Shown: positions 29,567 to 43,439 of the stretch, piece by piece
How positions within the stretch are numbered: the stretch's first letter is position 1
How the letters are laid out: every line of letters begins with the position of its first letter
Assembly: GCF_000001735.4 (NCBI RefSeq)
Contig: NC_003074.8
Location: forward strand, 1,550,101-1,614,100
Source of the DNA: Arabidopsis thaliana
Lineage: Eukaryota; Streptophyta; Magnoliopsida; Brassicales; Brassicaceae
Reading direction: 5' to 3'
DNA length: 64,000 nucleotides
Notes under the pieces: generated by a model
What the model saw: the letters and a program-made list of their open reading frames with translations, nothing else
Database searches by the model: none
Told to the model about the DNA's origin: nothing
Position numbers and translations under genes: made by a program

Positions 29567-32447
29567 TCATCGAAACGGAGCCAAAGGGCTAGGGCTATTG
29601 GGAACCCTAACACACCTCAATTCTCTACAAACATGATCCAACATCCCTAGAAAATCCCTTACAATCACAAAGATCCTCAATGGGTTCTTCTCATCTCCTC
29701 TCACATCTCCATGAAAATACTCTGCAATCTCTCCAACCCTCTCCATTATCCTCTTCTCGTCTTCCCTCAATTCCTCCAAGCTCTTCTCGCCGTATCTCAA
29801 AAACGAGCTCATCGAACTAACAAATGCTCTGTTTTCTTCGTCCCCTTTCAGCTTCTCACTCGCAAGACAGCTCAACTGCCCCAACCCATCTCTCAGATTG
29901 GACACCGAGGTAACAAGACCTTCCAGATCAATCGTTGCCGTCTTCTTCACGTTTCGTAGCTCTGTGTTTAGACCCGAGACGAGATCGAGCCCCATCCTTC
30001 TGTAATCCTCCTCTTTCTCCTCAGGTGTTCGGTTCTTGTTTGATCTCTGGTTCATGATCCGTCCCATGATGCTGTCTGAAACCCTGATTCCTTCAGACCT
30101 AGAGATCTCTTGTACAACAAAATGAAGCAGAGTAGTCTTTCCATCTGTGCCTTTAACATCAGAGAGTTTAAGCAGAGCATCGAGCTTGAATGCTTTTGCA
30201 CCACCGCGTATGGTTCCTACATTCATCCTGTTTCCAGTCTTTAGGACAGCTTCTAGAAGCTTCAAGAATAACCTGCTTGATTTAAGCTCCTTGCAAGCTT
30301 CCTAGTAAAGTACTTTTAAGTGTTAATCACCGTAACTTGAAGTGCAAGAAATCAATAAACGAATATAAAGTAAACACTGTAATACCTCAAGCATGGAGAA
30401 GGAGTTTCTGAGATGAACCACTTCATCTTCAAACGTTTCTCTATAAAGCATTGCTTCAGCTCTCTGAAACGCAAATGGAACTCCAACAAGAGCTCTGAGA
30501 AACTTCTCAGCTGAGCCAAGCTCATCCACGGCTCCTTTGTAGCTACGCAGCTTCAACTCTTCTTCTTTAGTCGGCACCATCTTCACCAACGCTTCTAGTT
30601 GCTGTAAACACAAGCCTTCCCCTACAGATAAACATTTTAACATCAGATCAGCTCCTCAATGGATTGATTTTGGTTGATATTAGTTTACCTTTCCCCAAGG
30701 CAGAGCAGATTTGGTCCGCGGTTGCGTTGAGAGCTTTCAAGAGAATGGTAAAATTCTGAAGTCTTTTAGGTTCAAGAAGGTGTTTCCCTGGTGATGGAGT
30801 TTTGCTCTTCCCTTCCTCATTCTTCGTTGAGCTTTGCATCGTATATCCAAACAGTGACTCAATCATCTCTTCGTCTAATCTGAATAACCACAAGACCACA
30901 TAATCACACATTCATGAAAAACATTTTGTTGATTGTGGCTAGTTAAAAACTTACTCAAAAGAGCTTGTTCTGAGCTTATCCCAAACCATAGTCCGGTCTG
31001 GTGTAGCCCTGACTTTATCCCAGTGAAGTGGCTTCAGTTTAGGCAATGGAGCTCCGTCTTTGCCTAATGGTCTACGCTCAGAAAAATCAAGAGACAATGG
31101 CGGTGGAGGCGTTTTATTAATTCCAGCTACTTGAAGCTGTTGTGGCGGGGGCGGTGGTGGCGGTGGACGCGGTTGAGAATTTGGTACATTGATCGGAAAG
31201 CTTGTCTTCGAGGAAGAAGCACAAAGTTTTTCACATAATTGCGACGAAAGCGTCTGAAGATTAGCGGTTTCTGGCGAAGACAGGGTGTGAATACGTTTGT
31301 TAGAGAACTGCGGAAGCGGTGGAGGCGGTGGAGGTGGTGGTGGTGGAGCAGATACAGAGATTCCGAAGTCGCTTCTAGAACATTCAGGAATATCCAATTT
31401 GTGTTCTGAGAAGCGTTGAGAGGAACCAACGTTAACACTACCAGAAGCAGAGGAAGCATTTGACAATCTTGGATTTGAATACTGAGAGCCACCACCAACG
31501 GAATGAAAAGACTCATCATCGTCTGAAGAATCATTGATTACAACAACAGGAACAGAAACAGAGTTTACTGTTTGTTCTTCATCATTTTCGTGCACCGACA
31601 CAATCTCTTTGGTCGAATAACTACTAGCATTGTCCCAATCATGTGAGATCTCTGTTTCTATACTTCTCTTTACCTCTTCTTCAAGCAATCCACCATTGAT
31701 ACCGTTCAAATCCTTCTCTGTTTCTCGTATTTCTTTAACAGAAACAGAGTTTTGTCTCTCCAAGTCAACTCCTAGTGAGTTTAGGTACAAGAAATCGAGA
31801 GTAGGGTTTACACTAACCTTCCTCGTCGAGCTTTGAGATTTTCCCTTTTTCCTTTTAAACGACAGCGTTTTACCGTTCATTTTCCTTTTTCTTCTCGCGC
31901 AGAGACAGAACACTCCAACGACACATACTACGAAACCGATTGCAGAAGCTGTGGAAGCAACGACAGGTACAAGAATCTTCTTAAATGTTCCTCCTTTCTC
32001 ATGTTTTCGCCGTTGAATCTCGGGTTGTTCCAATGGATGGGTCCGTTGAGGTAACGGACGACGGAGATGTGGAGGAATCGGTCGTGGAGGAGCTGGAGGA
32101 TACGCCGGAGATTCGATTGGACCACCGTTGGGAAACGGAGACGGCGACGGCGCCGGCCAAGGAGAGAAAGAAGCAGACTCGGCGAGATTTCTTCTCCGTG
32201 AAGTAGAGGGTTTAATCAAATCGAGTAAAGCTCGAAACTTTTCCAAAACTCGAAGCTTTATCTTCTCGCCGCCCTCTTCTCCGGCGTATCTTCCGACATG
32301 GGTTCGGTATCTTTCACCGTTTTCCACCGTTAACACCTTCCAGTCATCAAGCTCTTTAGCATTAGCAACAATGCAAAAGAATCTAACTTTGCAGCAGTGT
32401 AATGAAACTACAATGATCATGAGAAAAATCTGACGAAAATAAACCAT
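29567..32447 (-). CDS. FH11: Class I formin FH11
   Basis: Membrane-anchored actin nucleator. Four exons: 30955-32447, 30689-30879, 30386-30621, 29567-30301. They splice to 884 aa. The protein begins with a hydrophobic signal peptide (residues 1-30) and a Pro-rich extracellular segment ([16 protein letters not shown] and [18 protein letters not shown]). One transmembrane helix follows at about 158-183, then a basic stop-transfer (ARRKRK). Next is a cytoplasmic region with FH1 poly-Pro runs ([13 protein letters not shown] and [10 protein letters not shown]) at about 370-460. The FH2 domain runs from about 470 to the end ([74 protein letters not shown]). The architecture is that of plant class I formins, which link the cell wall and plasma membrane to actin. 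From memory At3g05470. No lesion. Confidence 0.95.
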
Positions 32448-35282
32448 ATCTTTGTTCTCTTTTTAGATCTTTTCTCTGTAAAAACAAATCATAAACACTA
32501 CAAAGAAACCATTTATGAGAAAAGACTCAATTTGTCTTTAATGTATTTTTTTTTTATTTTTCTCTCCTTTGAGACTTTAATGCTACTCCAAGGAACCCCT
32601 GAACTCTGCAACTATAGTTGTACTGGTAATGGTAACACCCTCTTTCTCCATTAACTCTCCTAGCAGAACAACAGAGCTAATTTTGCAATTTATACACACC
32701 ATTTTAGGTAATCATCTCTTAAATAAATAAATTAATGCGAATTTTTCTTGAATAAAGGAACAAATGTTAATTTTAAAATCATTAAATTTTGCAGAGCATT
32801 AATGCGAATTTTCTTGGAATTAATGTGGTGACAATATGAAGCTTTTTAGTTTAAGTTTGAAAACAGCTTTTTTGTTTAAGGAAGAGATTAAAAAGGAGAA
32901 AATCTAGTAAGCAAAGAGAAGATAGAAAGAAGCGTGAAGGTGTTGGTGTGAAGTGGGTCCTCTTATTGTTGGCACATTTGGCTTCTTCAGCCATTTGGTT
33001 ATTTACTGTACAAGCTTTCTTTGTTCCTCTCAACCCACCATTGTTTTATGAGGCAAATTACAATACAAACGAATTTTTGCATTTATTGTATAGAATTTAT
33101 TCTTGTGTTTTGATATGAATGTGCGTATACACGTACCTAACAACATACGTATGAATGATTCCCATTCATATGTTTTTTTATTCATGGGTTATTTAAGGAT
33201 ATATGAATGTTCGGAGAAAAAAAAACTCTATTGTCGTAATAGTTTCGTAACACACACAATACGCAACTGCCATTATAGATAAATTAATTTTGACTGAAAC
33301 TATTTGATAGAATATTAGTGGTATAAATATGTTACAAATGCAAAGGAAAACATAAATTTCTGTATAGACAAAATATTTTCCTTTACATGTCCCTTCTCTG
33401 TCGTATATGGCTATAAGAAAGATTATAAAGTTTTACTCAAAATTGTTGTCAGTTGGGGGATGTTTTTGCTATATAAATGATAAGTTGGATAAAGAATTCT
33501 CAATTCACCCATAATTAGTAATCTAACATTTATTCTTACGGTTAGAAGTTTCCAAAATTCTGATGAATATTCAATTAAAAGTATTTTAAAAAATATATGG
33601 ACTTTAGATTGGATTCTGGTAAATCAGACCAATAGGTGGGTAGTGACGAAATTGAAATTAATAATTTAGGCAAACTTCTCTATCTTTCTTGTCACATTCT
33701 AAAGCTTCCCAAAGTGAGATGGTTAGTTGTTCATAATTTCACAAAATAGGTCGCAAAGAATATTATCTTGTAGAATATGATGTTGATTTCGTTGAGAAGT
33801 TTATACTATGATTTTCTTAGTTTGATATGATGAATGACTTTTTAGAAAGCTAGTGTTTGGCCTTTGAATGCGTTTTTAATAATAGTTATATCAAAGTTCA
33901 TCAAAATAAGATCATATATAATGTGTTTACAAGGACATAATATTGAAATGAGGGAGAGACATATGATTGGAAAAGTTGTATTTACTTTCATCATTTTTTA
34001 TGGTATCAAAGCAGAGGTTGAGAATTGTGTGTTTCAATCCTATCTCTCACGTCGATAGAAAAAGATGTTAAAAAATTCCCTTAGTAGTAGATTACTAGAT
34101 TGAATGATTTATTTTACCATTGAGATTGAGTAAAACGAATATCACTAGACATTTTTTTTTTCGCGAATATCACTAGACTTGTACACAATATTTGTTCTCT
34201 ATTGTTTTCACTCTTTCTACTTGGTTCATTTAACTTCTCAAGTGTCAGCAAATTTGATATACGTGGGGCCAATGTTGTATGAACTTGTCTTAGAGACTTA
34301 AACGTATTATATTGGAATAGTCTACATACTTTGTTATCTCTATTATATAACATATACACGGTACCGTAGATCACGTAATGCTAACATGAGTGATTAGTTA
34401 CAAATTTTCAAAGTCTAGGTGTTACTTGTCAATCAAATAAATTAAAAGGAGTTTAGGAGTCAAAGATTATAAGTCAGCGTATCGAGAAGACCAATGAAAA
34501 AGTAAGAAACCATAATTTAGGGATGATATATATGCTAAAGTATCTAACTTTTTTCATATTCAAAAGTCGAATGCAGAAAGTTACAACTTTTGTCTGCATT
34601 TCTCAGAGATATTGAGAAGAGTTTTATGAGTTGATGTGTTCTGTCTACATTTAGCATAAAAAAGGGGAATCCACATTTACAGAGAGTTGTTTGTACCCAC
34701 TTTGTCTTGAGAATAAAGTAAATAATCAGTTTGGAGAAACAAACAAAAAATTTAAAACAAATATACTAGCCCATAAATTGTCAGATATATCACATGCTAG
34801 TTTGGAGAAAATTGTAGATTCCATTTGCAAGAAATAAGAAGAAAAGAAAGACAAATATTTCATTTCTTTTTATTTTAAACTGAAAAATGAAATCAAATAA
34901 TTGGCGATTTTTAGATTTGTGGTTCGGTAAAGGAAAACAGTACAATTGCGAGATTTGTCCTTGTCACCGCAACAAATATATTTCGCAATAATAAATGCCA
35001 ATTAAAGTATACCACCGGCACCGAACTAGTCAATGACGTCACTCTATCTGAGACATAAGCCCAATTAAATCGTGCGGTTAAAAGCCCATTAACTAATATC
35101 AATATAGGCCCATTATTAAGAAACTATACTATGACTTTTTAGTATATTTCGCGCTTTAAGCTGATTTCAGGAATTTCATGGCAATCCCGCCAATCGCCCA
35201 CTAAAATCATTCACCAATTTTTATTTTATTTTTAAGGTTTAAATTAAAATTTGAATTTATTTTTCTCCAGAGACAGAGAGAG
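32448..35282. other. Large divergent intergenic region between FH11 and RAD9
   Basis: About 2.8 kb, AT-rich, containing the two divergent promoters. Open frames up to 86 codons occur but none has homology, splice structure or composition that I can support. An RNA gene or unannotated lncRNA cannot be excluded by reading alone. Confidence 0.5.
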
Positions 35283-38138
35283 ATGGAGTTGAGTATCAGT
35301 GGCAATGCGCTCAAGACCTTGTCTAGGTCTATAATCTGCCTCGCACGCGTCGGTAACGAGCTCGTTGTCCAAGCTTCGCCGACACAGGTACTCTCCTTTA
35401 TATGCTTTATCGGTTCCTCCGTAACCCTAATTTTAAGGATTGGCAAGTATTTGGTGCGACTCTTGCAAATAAATTGTTTATAAGTTATTTTCGTCACCTT
35501 GTACTGACGATTAGGGTTTTTAAGTCGATGATTACTTTATCGCCGTTAGTTTACCCAAAATCTTGTGTCCAAGAGTTTGGTTCATCGTTTTCTGGGCAAA
35601 TGCTTTAAGAGGCTTAGGAACGCTGTGTTGATTGAATTTGTAGTTTATCACCTCTTTTAGCTGAACAATTCGTCACATTACTCTGATTTTACTGTCTACT
35701 TTATTCGCCTTGTTAGATCTAATTTCTTTTGTTTTGTGCATAACTTTGCAGCTGGCATTGCACACTTTGAATGCTTCACGTTCTGCCTATCAGTGTATCA
35801 CATTTCAGTCAAGTTTCTTTGATGTATATACTGTTTCTGGTCCTCAAGCTCATTTCAGTGTACTTTTGAAGGTATTTTTACTGTTATTCTGAAATTTTTA
35901 GCAATGAAATTCATTGGTGTAAGTAGTTGTTGCTGATATTACTTTTTTACCAGGCTGTTTGTTCTGTTCTTAGAACCCCTCTCGCGAGCATTGATCATAT
36001 GAGTGTGCAGTTGCCAGATCATGATGCATCTAAGGTCAAATGGACTTTGCAGTGTTACAGTGGTAAAATCTATATTTCCTTGTTCTTACACATTGTTTGC
36101 TCTTGTCTGCAATTATCACATTCTCTAGTAACTTTGTGTAGCCGTCCTGTGTAAAAACCTGGATGTGGCATGTTTCAGACCTGTTCATAATAGTTTAATA
36201 TTATCTGAAACTGTTAACTGTGACCTCTACTTCTTAGATAACTTTGAGCAGTTTATGGTTTACCGTTGAAGCGTGGCTTGAATTTGTTTTATCATATGTA
36301 CAGGTATGAAGAAAACATATTGGATTACTTGCAATGTGGAACCAGATATACAGCATCTGTCCCTTGATAGGGGTAGATTTCCTAGTACCTTAGTCATGCA
36401 TCCTCGAAATCTGAGCAAGTTGCTTGGAAACTTCCAGTCATCCCTCCAAGAGATTACAATTATTGCTACAGACCAAACTTCTTTCCCCTCTGATGCTGCA
36501 AGTGAAATAGGTGGAAAAGCTGTTGAGTTTCGGAGCTATGTGGATCCTACCAAAGGTTAGGACACGGAAATCATGATAAAACTGGAATATCCAGGTTCCC
36601 TGAGGAAGGCTGCTAAGAATTCTCTTTTCAATCCGCAGATGGTGACTCTTTGTTACATACACAGCTATGGATTGATCCATCAGAAGAATTTTTGCAGTAT
36701 ACTCACGCAGGTGATCCAGTTGACATCACATTTTCCTTGAAGGAACTAAAGGTTTAACATTCCTCCTTTGGAAGTCTGGTTTGAATTTCATCCACCTCTG
36801 TTTGTGTCAACTAAATATCTTCAATAATTTCAGGCATTTCTTGCATTCTGCGAGGGCTGTGAAGCCGATATTCATCTTTTTTTCGAAAAAGCTGGCGAGT
36901 AAGAATCCTATGTTTTTCATGCTTTGAATTTCGCTTATTAAAATGCATCTTCTTGTGTACTCTTGACATCTTTTAAATTCGATTGCAATTTCATTCTGGC
37001 CAATACTTCTAAACTATGGTTCTTGTCTATAAAGGTGCATGCTTATCAAATTAGCTAGCTAAACCACTCATTTAAACACCAAATTCTTTTTTGGCCGGGA
37101 CAACTAGTTTTGTAGTCACTATCTTATCTGTTACTGAATGTCATAATATGTACTTCGTTGCTAGACCAATACTGATGGCTCCAAAATTCGGTTTGGGTGA
37201 TGGGTCAAGCTCCAGTTTTGATGCAACACTCGTTCTTGCGACAATGCTTGTGTCTCAACTTCAGGAAGGGATTCCGGCAGAACCTCCTGAAGCAGCAAAC
37301 TCCACAGGTGGCCATGCTGCCGAGCAAGTAGGATCACGGCCTCAAGAACGGTCTAGGCAAAATGCCTCTGAGCACCCATCTGATCACACACGAGTATGGT
37401 CTGAACTTTCAGGTAGTTACTAATCTAATGGTTATGATTTGTATTCACAATATTTCCTGTTAACTAAAACCTTAAGAAATCAATGCTCGGTAGCAGGAAC
37501 TGCCACTAAGAGCGTGAACGGTACTGAGGATAGGCCACAGGCTCAGGGACAACCAGACTTGGATATCCATAGAATTAGGAATATGGAAATATCAAAAGGC
37601 GGGCCAGTTGGAGATACTGCTCCTGCAGCTCCTCCTAAGTCGTATCCTTCACTCTCACAATCACTATCACTAAACACTTCTTGGCATGTTTAGCTGTTCA
37701 GCATTAAATCATAGTCCATAATTGATTAGAAATTCCTGCTTGTGTAGTTGCAATTTGCTTCTAAAATGCATTTCTTAGCCTATTTAACGACTAACCATTT
37801 CAGCATGCCCCATAACCCGAAATCACATATCTCCAGTGACTGTACTTCTTTCTATATATGCTTTGTTATCTTTGACTCTATTTCAGCCAACGTCCCACAC
37901 AGATAGATCATGCTGAAGGATCCCGAGGTACCTGCAAAATCATTTCTACAGCCTTGTCTTCTCTTGTCTCGTTACTTATCCTAAAAAGTAGTCATTTCTT
38001 TGTCACTTGTCCTCAGTACGGGTACAGAACCAAAGTTTCTCCCAGCACCATCCTAGTAATTGGGTGGATGCAAATGAGGAAGAAGAAGATGACGACGAAG
38101 GTGTCGAGGCGACACCACCTCACAATGAAGATTATTAA
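35283..38138 (+). CDS. RAD9: RAD9 checkpoint clamp subunit
   Basis: Subunit of the nuclear 9-1-1 (RAD9-RAD1-HUS1) DNA-damage clamp. Ten exons: 35283-35387, 35752-35871, 35954-36062, 36304-36555, 36639-36751, 36834-36898, 37165-37412, 37497-37638, 37887-37927, 38017-38138. They give 438 aa in frame. The N-terminal two-thirds is a PCNA-like fold (MELSISGNALKTLSRSIICL, FDVYTVSGPQAHFSVLLK, WTLQCYSGMKKTYWI, DPVDITFSLKELKAFLAFCE). The region after about residue 290 is low-complexity and acidic (NEEEEDDDEGVEATPPHNEDY at the end), as expected for the phosphorylated RAD9 tail. Several small 3' exons could be spliced alternatively. From memory At3g05480. It shares a divergent upstream region with FH11. 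Confidence 0.92.
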
Positions 38139-41100
38139 CACAAGTCCCTTTCTCTTGAATTTTTTGTCATCTCATCCAGCTGTAAGTTCTCGACCCTTCT
38201 CTCGCAATCATTCAAGATTTTTTAAGCTAATTAATTACAAGAGAGATTGATCAAAACAGACTTGTGTCTTCTTGTGTGGTAATAGAAAGAGCTATAGACA
38301 CTCTTACTAGTATATCTTGCAAGAAAGAAATGTTTCTCGTGTATGATACCAGTAATGCCACCACAGAATGCTATTCAAATATGATTTAAGTTTTGTTTTT
38401 CTTTCATCATCCTCTATTCTCATTGGAAGTAGACTTTTACTAAACAGACTAAATGCGTCAAGAACAAGAAACAAGGGTCACTCTTTAAGTTCTTAATTAT
38501 TGTTATATAAGCACCGGATCTGTTCTCTTATTCAAACTCATTGTACATTCTCTTTTTTTTACAGTGAAAGTGATCCAGAGAAGATTGTGGAAACTGGGAC
38601 AGAATATACAAGTAAAGTAAGGCACTAAGATCGTGATTTATTCCTCCACACTTACATATAAATTCTCTACGTGTTACGGTAAAATGTCTTTCTCTCTCTC
38701 TCTCCCTGTCTAGAATAGAATAGAATAGAATAGAAGAAAAAGGTGAGAGTACATGCATATATGTGTAGTGTTAGGTGCTTCATCCACTACAATCAAACTT
38801 TGATCCTTTCTTGGCGAAACTTCTGAATCGCGTGCTGTGTTGTTCAGTCATGTTTGTTTATTATGCCTTTGCTTTTTCTTTCTAACTTGACATAAAAATA
38901 GAATGCCAACCCACACCTTGCGCTTGAATCTCTGCATCTATACTATATTCTTATTATACCCACCTCTTTGCTTTCCCTCCCAACACAGCCAAAAAGTGTC
39001 AAATTTCAAACGCATTCTCTTATCTTTTCACTTAGACTGATTGTTTCAAACGCCTACCTTTGTTTAAATCAAAACACAACTATGAGAAGGAGTTTTTCAT
39101 GAACCCTCTATAAAAGCAAATGAGACAGAATAAAATGAGTCATAATTTTAAAATGTTCTTCAAAGTTACCAACCACTTTGTCTCTCTTTATACGATTAAA
39201 TCAGTAAAAGATGGCGAACTAGTCCAAAGAAAGGGACCATTTTAAAATTACGTAATATAATATTATAGAAATATCAACTTTATGAATTGGCTATAATCTT
39301 CGTTTTTAATTTAAAGACATCTCTCTGTCTCTTTTTTTTTTTTTTTTTTTTGTGCAATCTTTTAAAAAAGATTGGTCTACTTGATAAAAGTTGTAGGAAG
39401 AGGTTCTCCATAACTTGGAATCTTTGTTTTTTTCTTTTTGATATCCTCATCATTGGTATCTTATTCGTGATTGCCTCATAAGAAAAGTAAAGAGATTTGC
39501 CTTTGCATAACACTTTCGTGTTATGTAATTTCATCTTCTTCGCATTCTTAATTTTGTTCGGTTACATCAATTATTCCGAATGATAAGTTTCAATCTCGTG
39601 ATATGTTTCTTCAAAACAAAATATAAAACATTTGTCGTCGTCTTCTAATCATGATTGCTACTTTAATATAAAAACTAACTATCATATGATTGTTAGTAAT
39701 CTATCAAATACTTGAAAATACAATCGAATAAAGCTAATGTTGATTAAGATTATATTGAAACAAAAACAATTAGAATTGGTTAAAAGGAGCCAGCTGGCTT
39801 TTGGGGGATAAACTTGGTAACGCGCAAACGCCGTCCTTAGTGATCTGTGATTTGGGCCCCACTTTTGTTCTTAACGGTTTCTTCTTCTCACGTTACGCGC
39901 CGCCTCTCTCTTTCTCTGACGCCGTCGACTTTATCCCGGAGGACAATAAAACTAATAAAAAAGACAAACTAGCCGTTGCTCTCTTATTTTAAATAAAACA
40001 TTTGTGATAAGAAATACTATTTCGCAATAAGAATCGATCATCTAATGGTCTCTAAATTAACTTTATGCATACATAAACGTTGAAACACTCAAACACACAT
40101 GGATTATCGTTTCTAAATTATATATGTGGATAGTCAAATTAATCTTATTTCACGGACATCATTCTATCTAAATAAATTGTCAACGCAGAAATAGTGCTAC
40201 CCATGAATGGAGTGTATAGATTAGTAACCATGTTTGGATAGTGGTTTACATGTCTTTAAGTTTGCTTTTCACCTACTAGAGCAAGTTTGCATATTTGCCA
40301 AATATATGAATGTGCACAAAATTGGATAGTAGTTGACTAATTAACAAAATAATATATCTTTAGATGAACATTTGATTATACATGAAATTGTAAATCACAT
40401 TTTCTTTCAAATATATACATGACCAAAAAAAAAAGAAAAAAAAAGTAAGAATGATGGCAGTGAAAAAAAAGCTCCGGCAATAAACATAAACGGAAAAAGG
40501 AGAAACGTGCGTTGACGTTAACGGAATGTTGGATGCCGTCTAACTAGAGTTCATACCATTTGGCCGATAGAGCGAGATGGAAAATGACACACCGGTCAAC
40601 CAGTTTCTGCATAGCTATGCCCCTGGTTTCACCCATTAATTACGTAAAATGCCATTACATAGTTTTTTTTTTCGGCTCTTTAGAAGAATGAAAAACACAC
40701 AATTAAACGAAACTCGTGGAACATTAACATGTTAGGAAATCAATCAACATAATTAATTTTCTCGGTCGTAAAGAAATAGTATTCAAGACTCAAGATTATG
40801 CTCTTCTTAAATATTGCAATTTGGATTAATAAAAAAATTTTGCTATGTAAAACTAAAACCTAATTGTAATTTAAAATTTTATTTGAATCCGTCCTAATAA
40901 CTAACAAAGTCGTGGATGCACGAAAACATATCCAAAACTTCAAAATAAACCCAACGAATATTTCAAAGCTTAGACATTGTAATTTGCATGATTAAAATAA
41001 AGAGCAACGAATATGCGTATAATAAGTCAATTTCATAATCAATTAACAAAAAAATAAACGCGTACCTATTCTTTTGTTGGAGAAAATACAATGGCAGTTT

Positions 41101-41280
41101 CGTTAATATATCCATACACAAGCCCATTATAACAAAAACCTCAGGTTATAAGAAGCTACACACCAACGCTTAACCTGTTGTCTTCAGCTGTGTACAGAAT
41201 CAAGTTTCCAAGAGAGAAAGAGAGTAAAAGCAAATTAACAAAGGAAGACTCTGATTCACCGAGAAGGTTTTGGCTTAAAG
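38139..41280. other. Large intergenic region between RAD9 and RALF22
   Basis: About 3.1 kb. It contains the RAD9 3' UTR, a CTCTCT stretch (38690-38704) with an adjacent GAATA pentamer repeat (about 38713-38735), a T tract at 39332-39351 and the RALF22 promoter. Open frames are short and of intergenic composition. No gene that I can support. Confidence 0.5.
38713..38735. repeat. (AGAAT)n pentanucleotide repeat
   Basis: Four to five tandem AGAAT/GAATA units directly after a CT-rich microsatellite, in RAD9 3' flanking DNA. Confidence 0.85.
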
Positions 41281-41640
41281 ATGACGAACACTCGCGCGAT
41301 CTACGCCGTCATCGCGATCCTGGCGATAGTAATCTCAGCCGTGGAATCAACCGGAGACTTCGGAGATTCGCTAGATTTCGTGAGAGCCGGATCTTCATCG
41401 CTCTTCTCTGGATGCACAGGATCGATCGCAGAGTGTATAGCGGAAGAAGAAGAGATGGAGTTCGATTCAGACATAAGCCGGCGTATATTAGCACAGAAGA
41501 AGTACATTAGCTACGGTGCTATGAGGAGGAACAGTGTGCCTTGTTCACGGCGTGGTGCGTCGTACTACAACTGCCAGCGTGGAGCTCAGGCGAATCCTTA
41601 CAGCCGTGGATGCAGCACCATCACTAGGTGCAGGCGTTGA
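41281..41640 (+). CDS. RALF22: Rapid alkalinization factor 22 precursor
   Basis: Intronless 119-aa peptide-hormone precursor. RALFs act outside the cell through the FERONIA receptor kinase with LLG co-receptors, and on cell-wall LRX proteins; RALF22 is linked to salt response and wall integrity. Visible: signal peptide in residues 1-24 (AIYAVIAILAIVISAVES), a variable propeptide, the dibasic subtilase (S1P) site RRIL at about 67-70, then the mature peptide. The mature peptide begins AQKKYISYGAMRRN with the receptor-binding YISY motif and has four cysteines (CSRRGASYYNC and CSTITRC) for two disulfides. It ends RCRR. The start is the first ATG giving the signal peptide; a longer overlapping frame from 41178 is out of frame and is leader. 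From memory At3g05490. Complete. Confidence 0.97.
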   Translation: MTNTRAIYAVIAILAIVISAVESTGDFGDSLDFVRAGSSSLFSGCTGSIAECIAEEEEMEFDSDISRRILAQKKYISYGAMRRNSVPCSRRGASYYNCQRGAQANPYSRGCSTITRCRR

Positions 41641-43439
41641 AGAAGATGAGTCACTTGAATTTCCTATTTTGCCCCTTTCTTTTTGTGTCTCTGTCTCTCT
41701 TCTCGATTTTCATTTTTTTAATTATTTTTATTTTCCGGGATATATGGGTTTGATTTTACACATTGAAAAAAAAACTTCTACTATAGTCTTTGATTTGAAA
41801 GGAAAAAAAACGAAATTGCTTCTTTGTTTTTTTTTCTGGTTGTTGTCTATATACATAAATAAAAAATTCAAAGTTGCGTAGATTAAAAATAGTTATTAGT
41901 CCGAGAAGTGATTTTGAGATCTGTGCGTAGTTTTGTGTTTACTAACAATTGTTAATGAAAAGTGATTACCGTTAATTTAATTATATGAATCTGAGGTGTT
42001 TGAGTAATAAATATTTGGAGCGTATTAATTAATTATAGTAGACAGAAAGATAAATAAAAGCAGAATTGAATTGATCCTTCCTTTATTAGCTGTTGGTGGC
42101 ATGTTGGCTTATAAGGTAATGATGGGACCATCACAACCTAATTCGTAACATTTTTCTTCTTATACTAATTTATCAGCCTCGAAACTTCGTTTTGGCTGTA
42201 ATTGTTTTTTTTATATAATTAATGATGCGTCGTTGGATATGTTTTTAGACATTATTATGGCTCTCAATAGACGAATCTGTAACCTTACAAGTAATAACGA
42301 ATGTAGTACCATAATGAAAATGTGGAAAACAAGAAGAACAAGTCGGAGTATAAAATATTCTGTAGAGTTTATTACCCATAAAACAAAAGTTTTCATGAAT
42401 TCATGTAAAATATACTCTAGAGTTTAGATAGTTCTCTTTTAGCATGTGTAAAGATTCAGAACTAGATAAATGTGGATAATAATCTGAAATGCCGAATATA
42501 AACAGAATCATAGCCGCAAATGATTTATTTTTATATAACCAATGGGTTTGTAATTAATATTACTCGAATCTGTAATATTTTCCCTCCACCAAGTTTGAAA
42601 TTGGACTAACAATGGAATCAATAGCACAATCAGGTATAAGAAGTTTTAGTCATTTGATCGAGATTAATGTTGGAGTGTAGCTTTGTTTGGGTCATGTTTT
42701 GGGCTCTTCTCCATTTCATACTTTGCCGATGTGATGAACCACGCACTAACATGGGTATAGTTCGTTCGATGTTTCTATTGGGCCTTTACTCGTAATATTG
42801 GGCCATAATGATCACGTGACTTAGTTTTGTTTTGTTTTTGTTTGTGTTCATGTAATTTTAAGTAGTGGGCTTCAACTTGTTTTGAGCCCATAGCACATGA
42901 TTTCCCTTTATTGTTTATTGGTCTACTTTTTTTTTTTTTTTTTTTTTGTGTGAACATTGGTCTACTTTTAAAATCATTAAACTATGTAAATTAGAATCTA
43001 AAATAAATTCCTCCATTGACTCCCAAGTCTTCATCATTAGAACAAGAATATTCTTGTATTTATTATAATACTTATTATAAACAATTTCCTTTTCTGGTGA
43101 GAAAAAACAAAATCAAAATAAAAAATTTCCTTTTCTTAGCGACACACATTTACTTAACCCACAAGTCGTCAACGGCCCAAAGAATATGGATGGTTACGAG
43201 AGAGCGCATACAAAGACGCGCTCCTAACCGACCCAATTAGAGAAAACACACGCTTGCTTACACGCGTAATAAGGTTCTTACACGTGCCAAAAACCCTTGT
43301 TATATAAAGAAACCTAGGTCACGTCAATTTCTCATCACCATTGCTTTGTTTTGTTCGTCAAATATAATCAATTTTAAATTTCTTCTCTTCTCTTCAAACG
43401 AATCGCCTTTTTCGATAATCTCTTTGCATCGATTTCATC
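41641..43439. other. Intergenic between RALF22 and LDAP3
   Basis: RALF22 3' UTR, AT-rich DNA, a 21-23 nt T tract near 42929-42948, and the LDAP3 promoter. No coding region supported. Confidence 0.55.
43281..43309 (+). promoter_or_regulatory. LDAP3 core promoter: CACGTG and TATA box
   Basis: A CACGTG G-box/ABRE core (43281-43286, in the context ACACGTGCC) is followed by TATATAAAG at 43301-43309, about 130 nt upstream of the ATG. This suggests bZIP-type ABA or stress control, in line with the known drought induction of this lipid droplet protein; the regulation itself is inference. Confidence 0.6.

Noticed and set aside
31985-32433. Plus-strand ORFs of about 100 aa opposite the FH11 N-terminus
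   Set aside because: Antisense shadows of the Pro-rich formin exon; no homology seen.
33864-34374. ORFs of 64 and 86 aa in the FH11-RAD9 gap
   Set aside because: AT-rich composition, low-information translation, no family match.
39801-39992. 63-aa ORF in the RAD9-RALF22 gap
   Set aside because: Short, no homology recognised, and no conserved start context or splice partner.
41178-41510. 110-aa ORF overlapping the RALF22 start
   Set aside because: Out of frame with RALF22, Arg-rich and without motifs; it is leader plus an alternate frame of the real gene.
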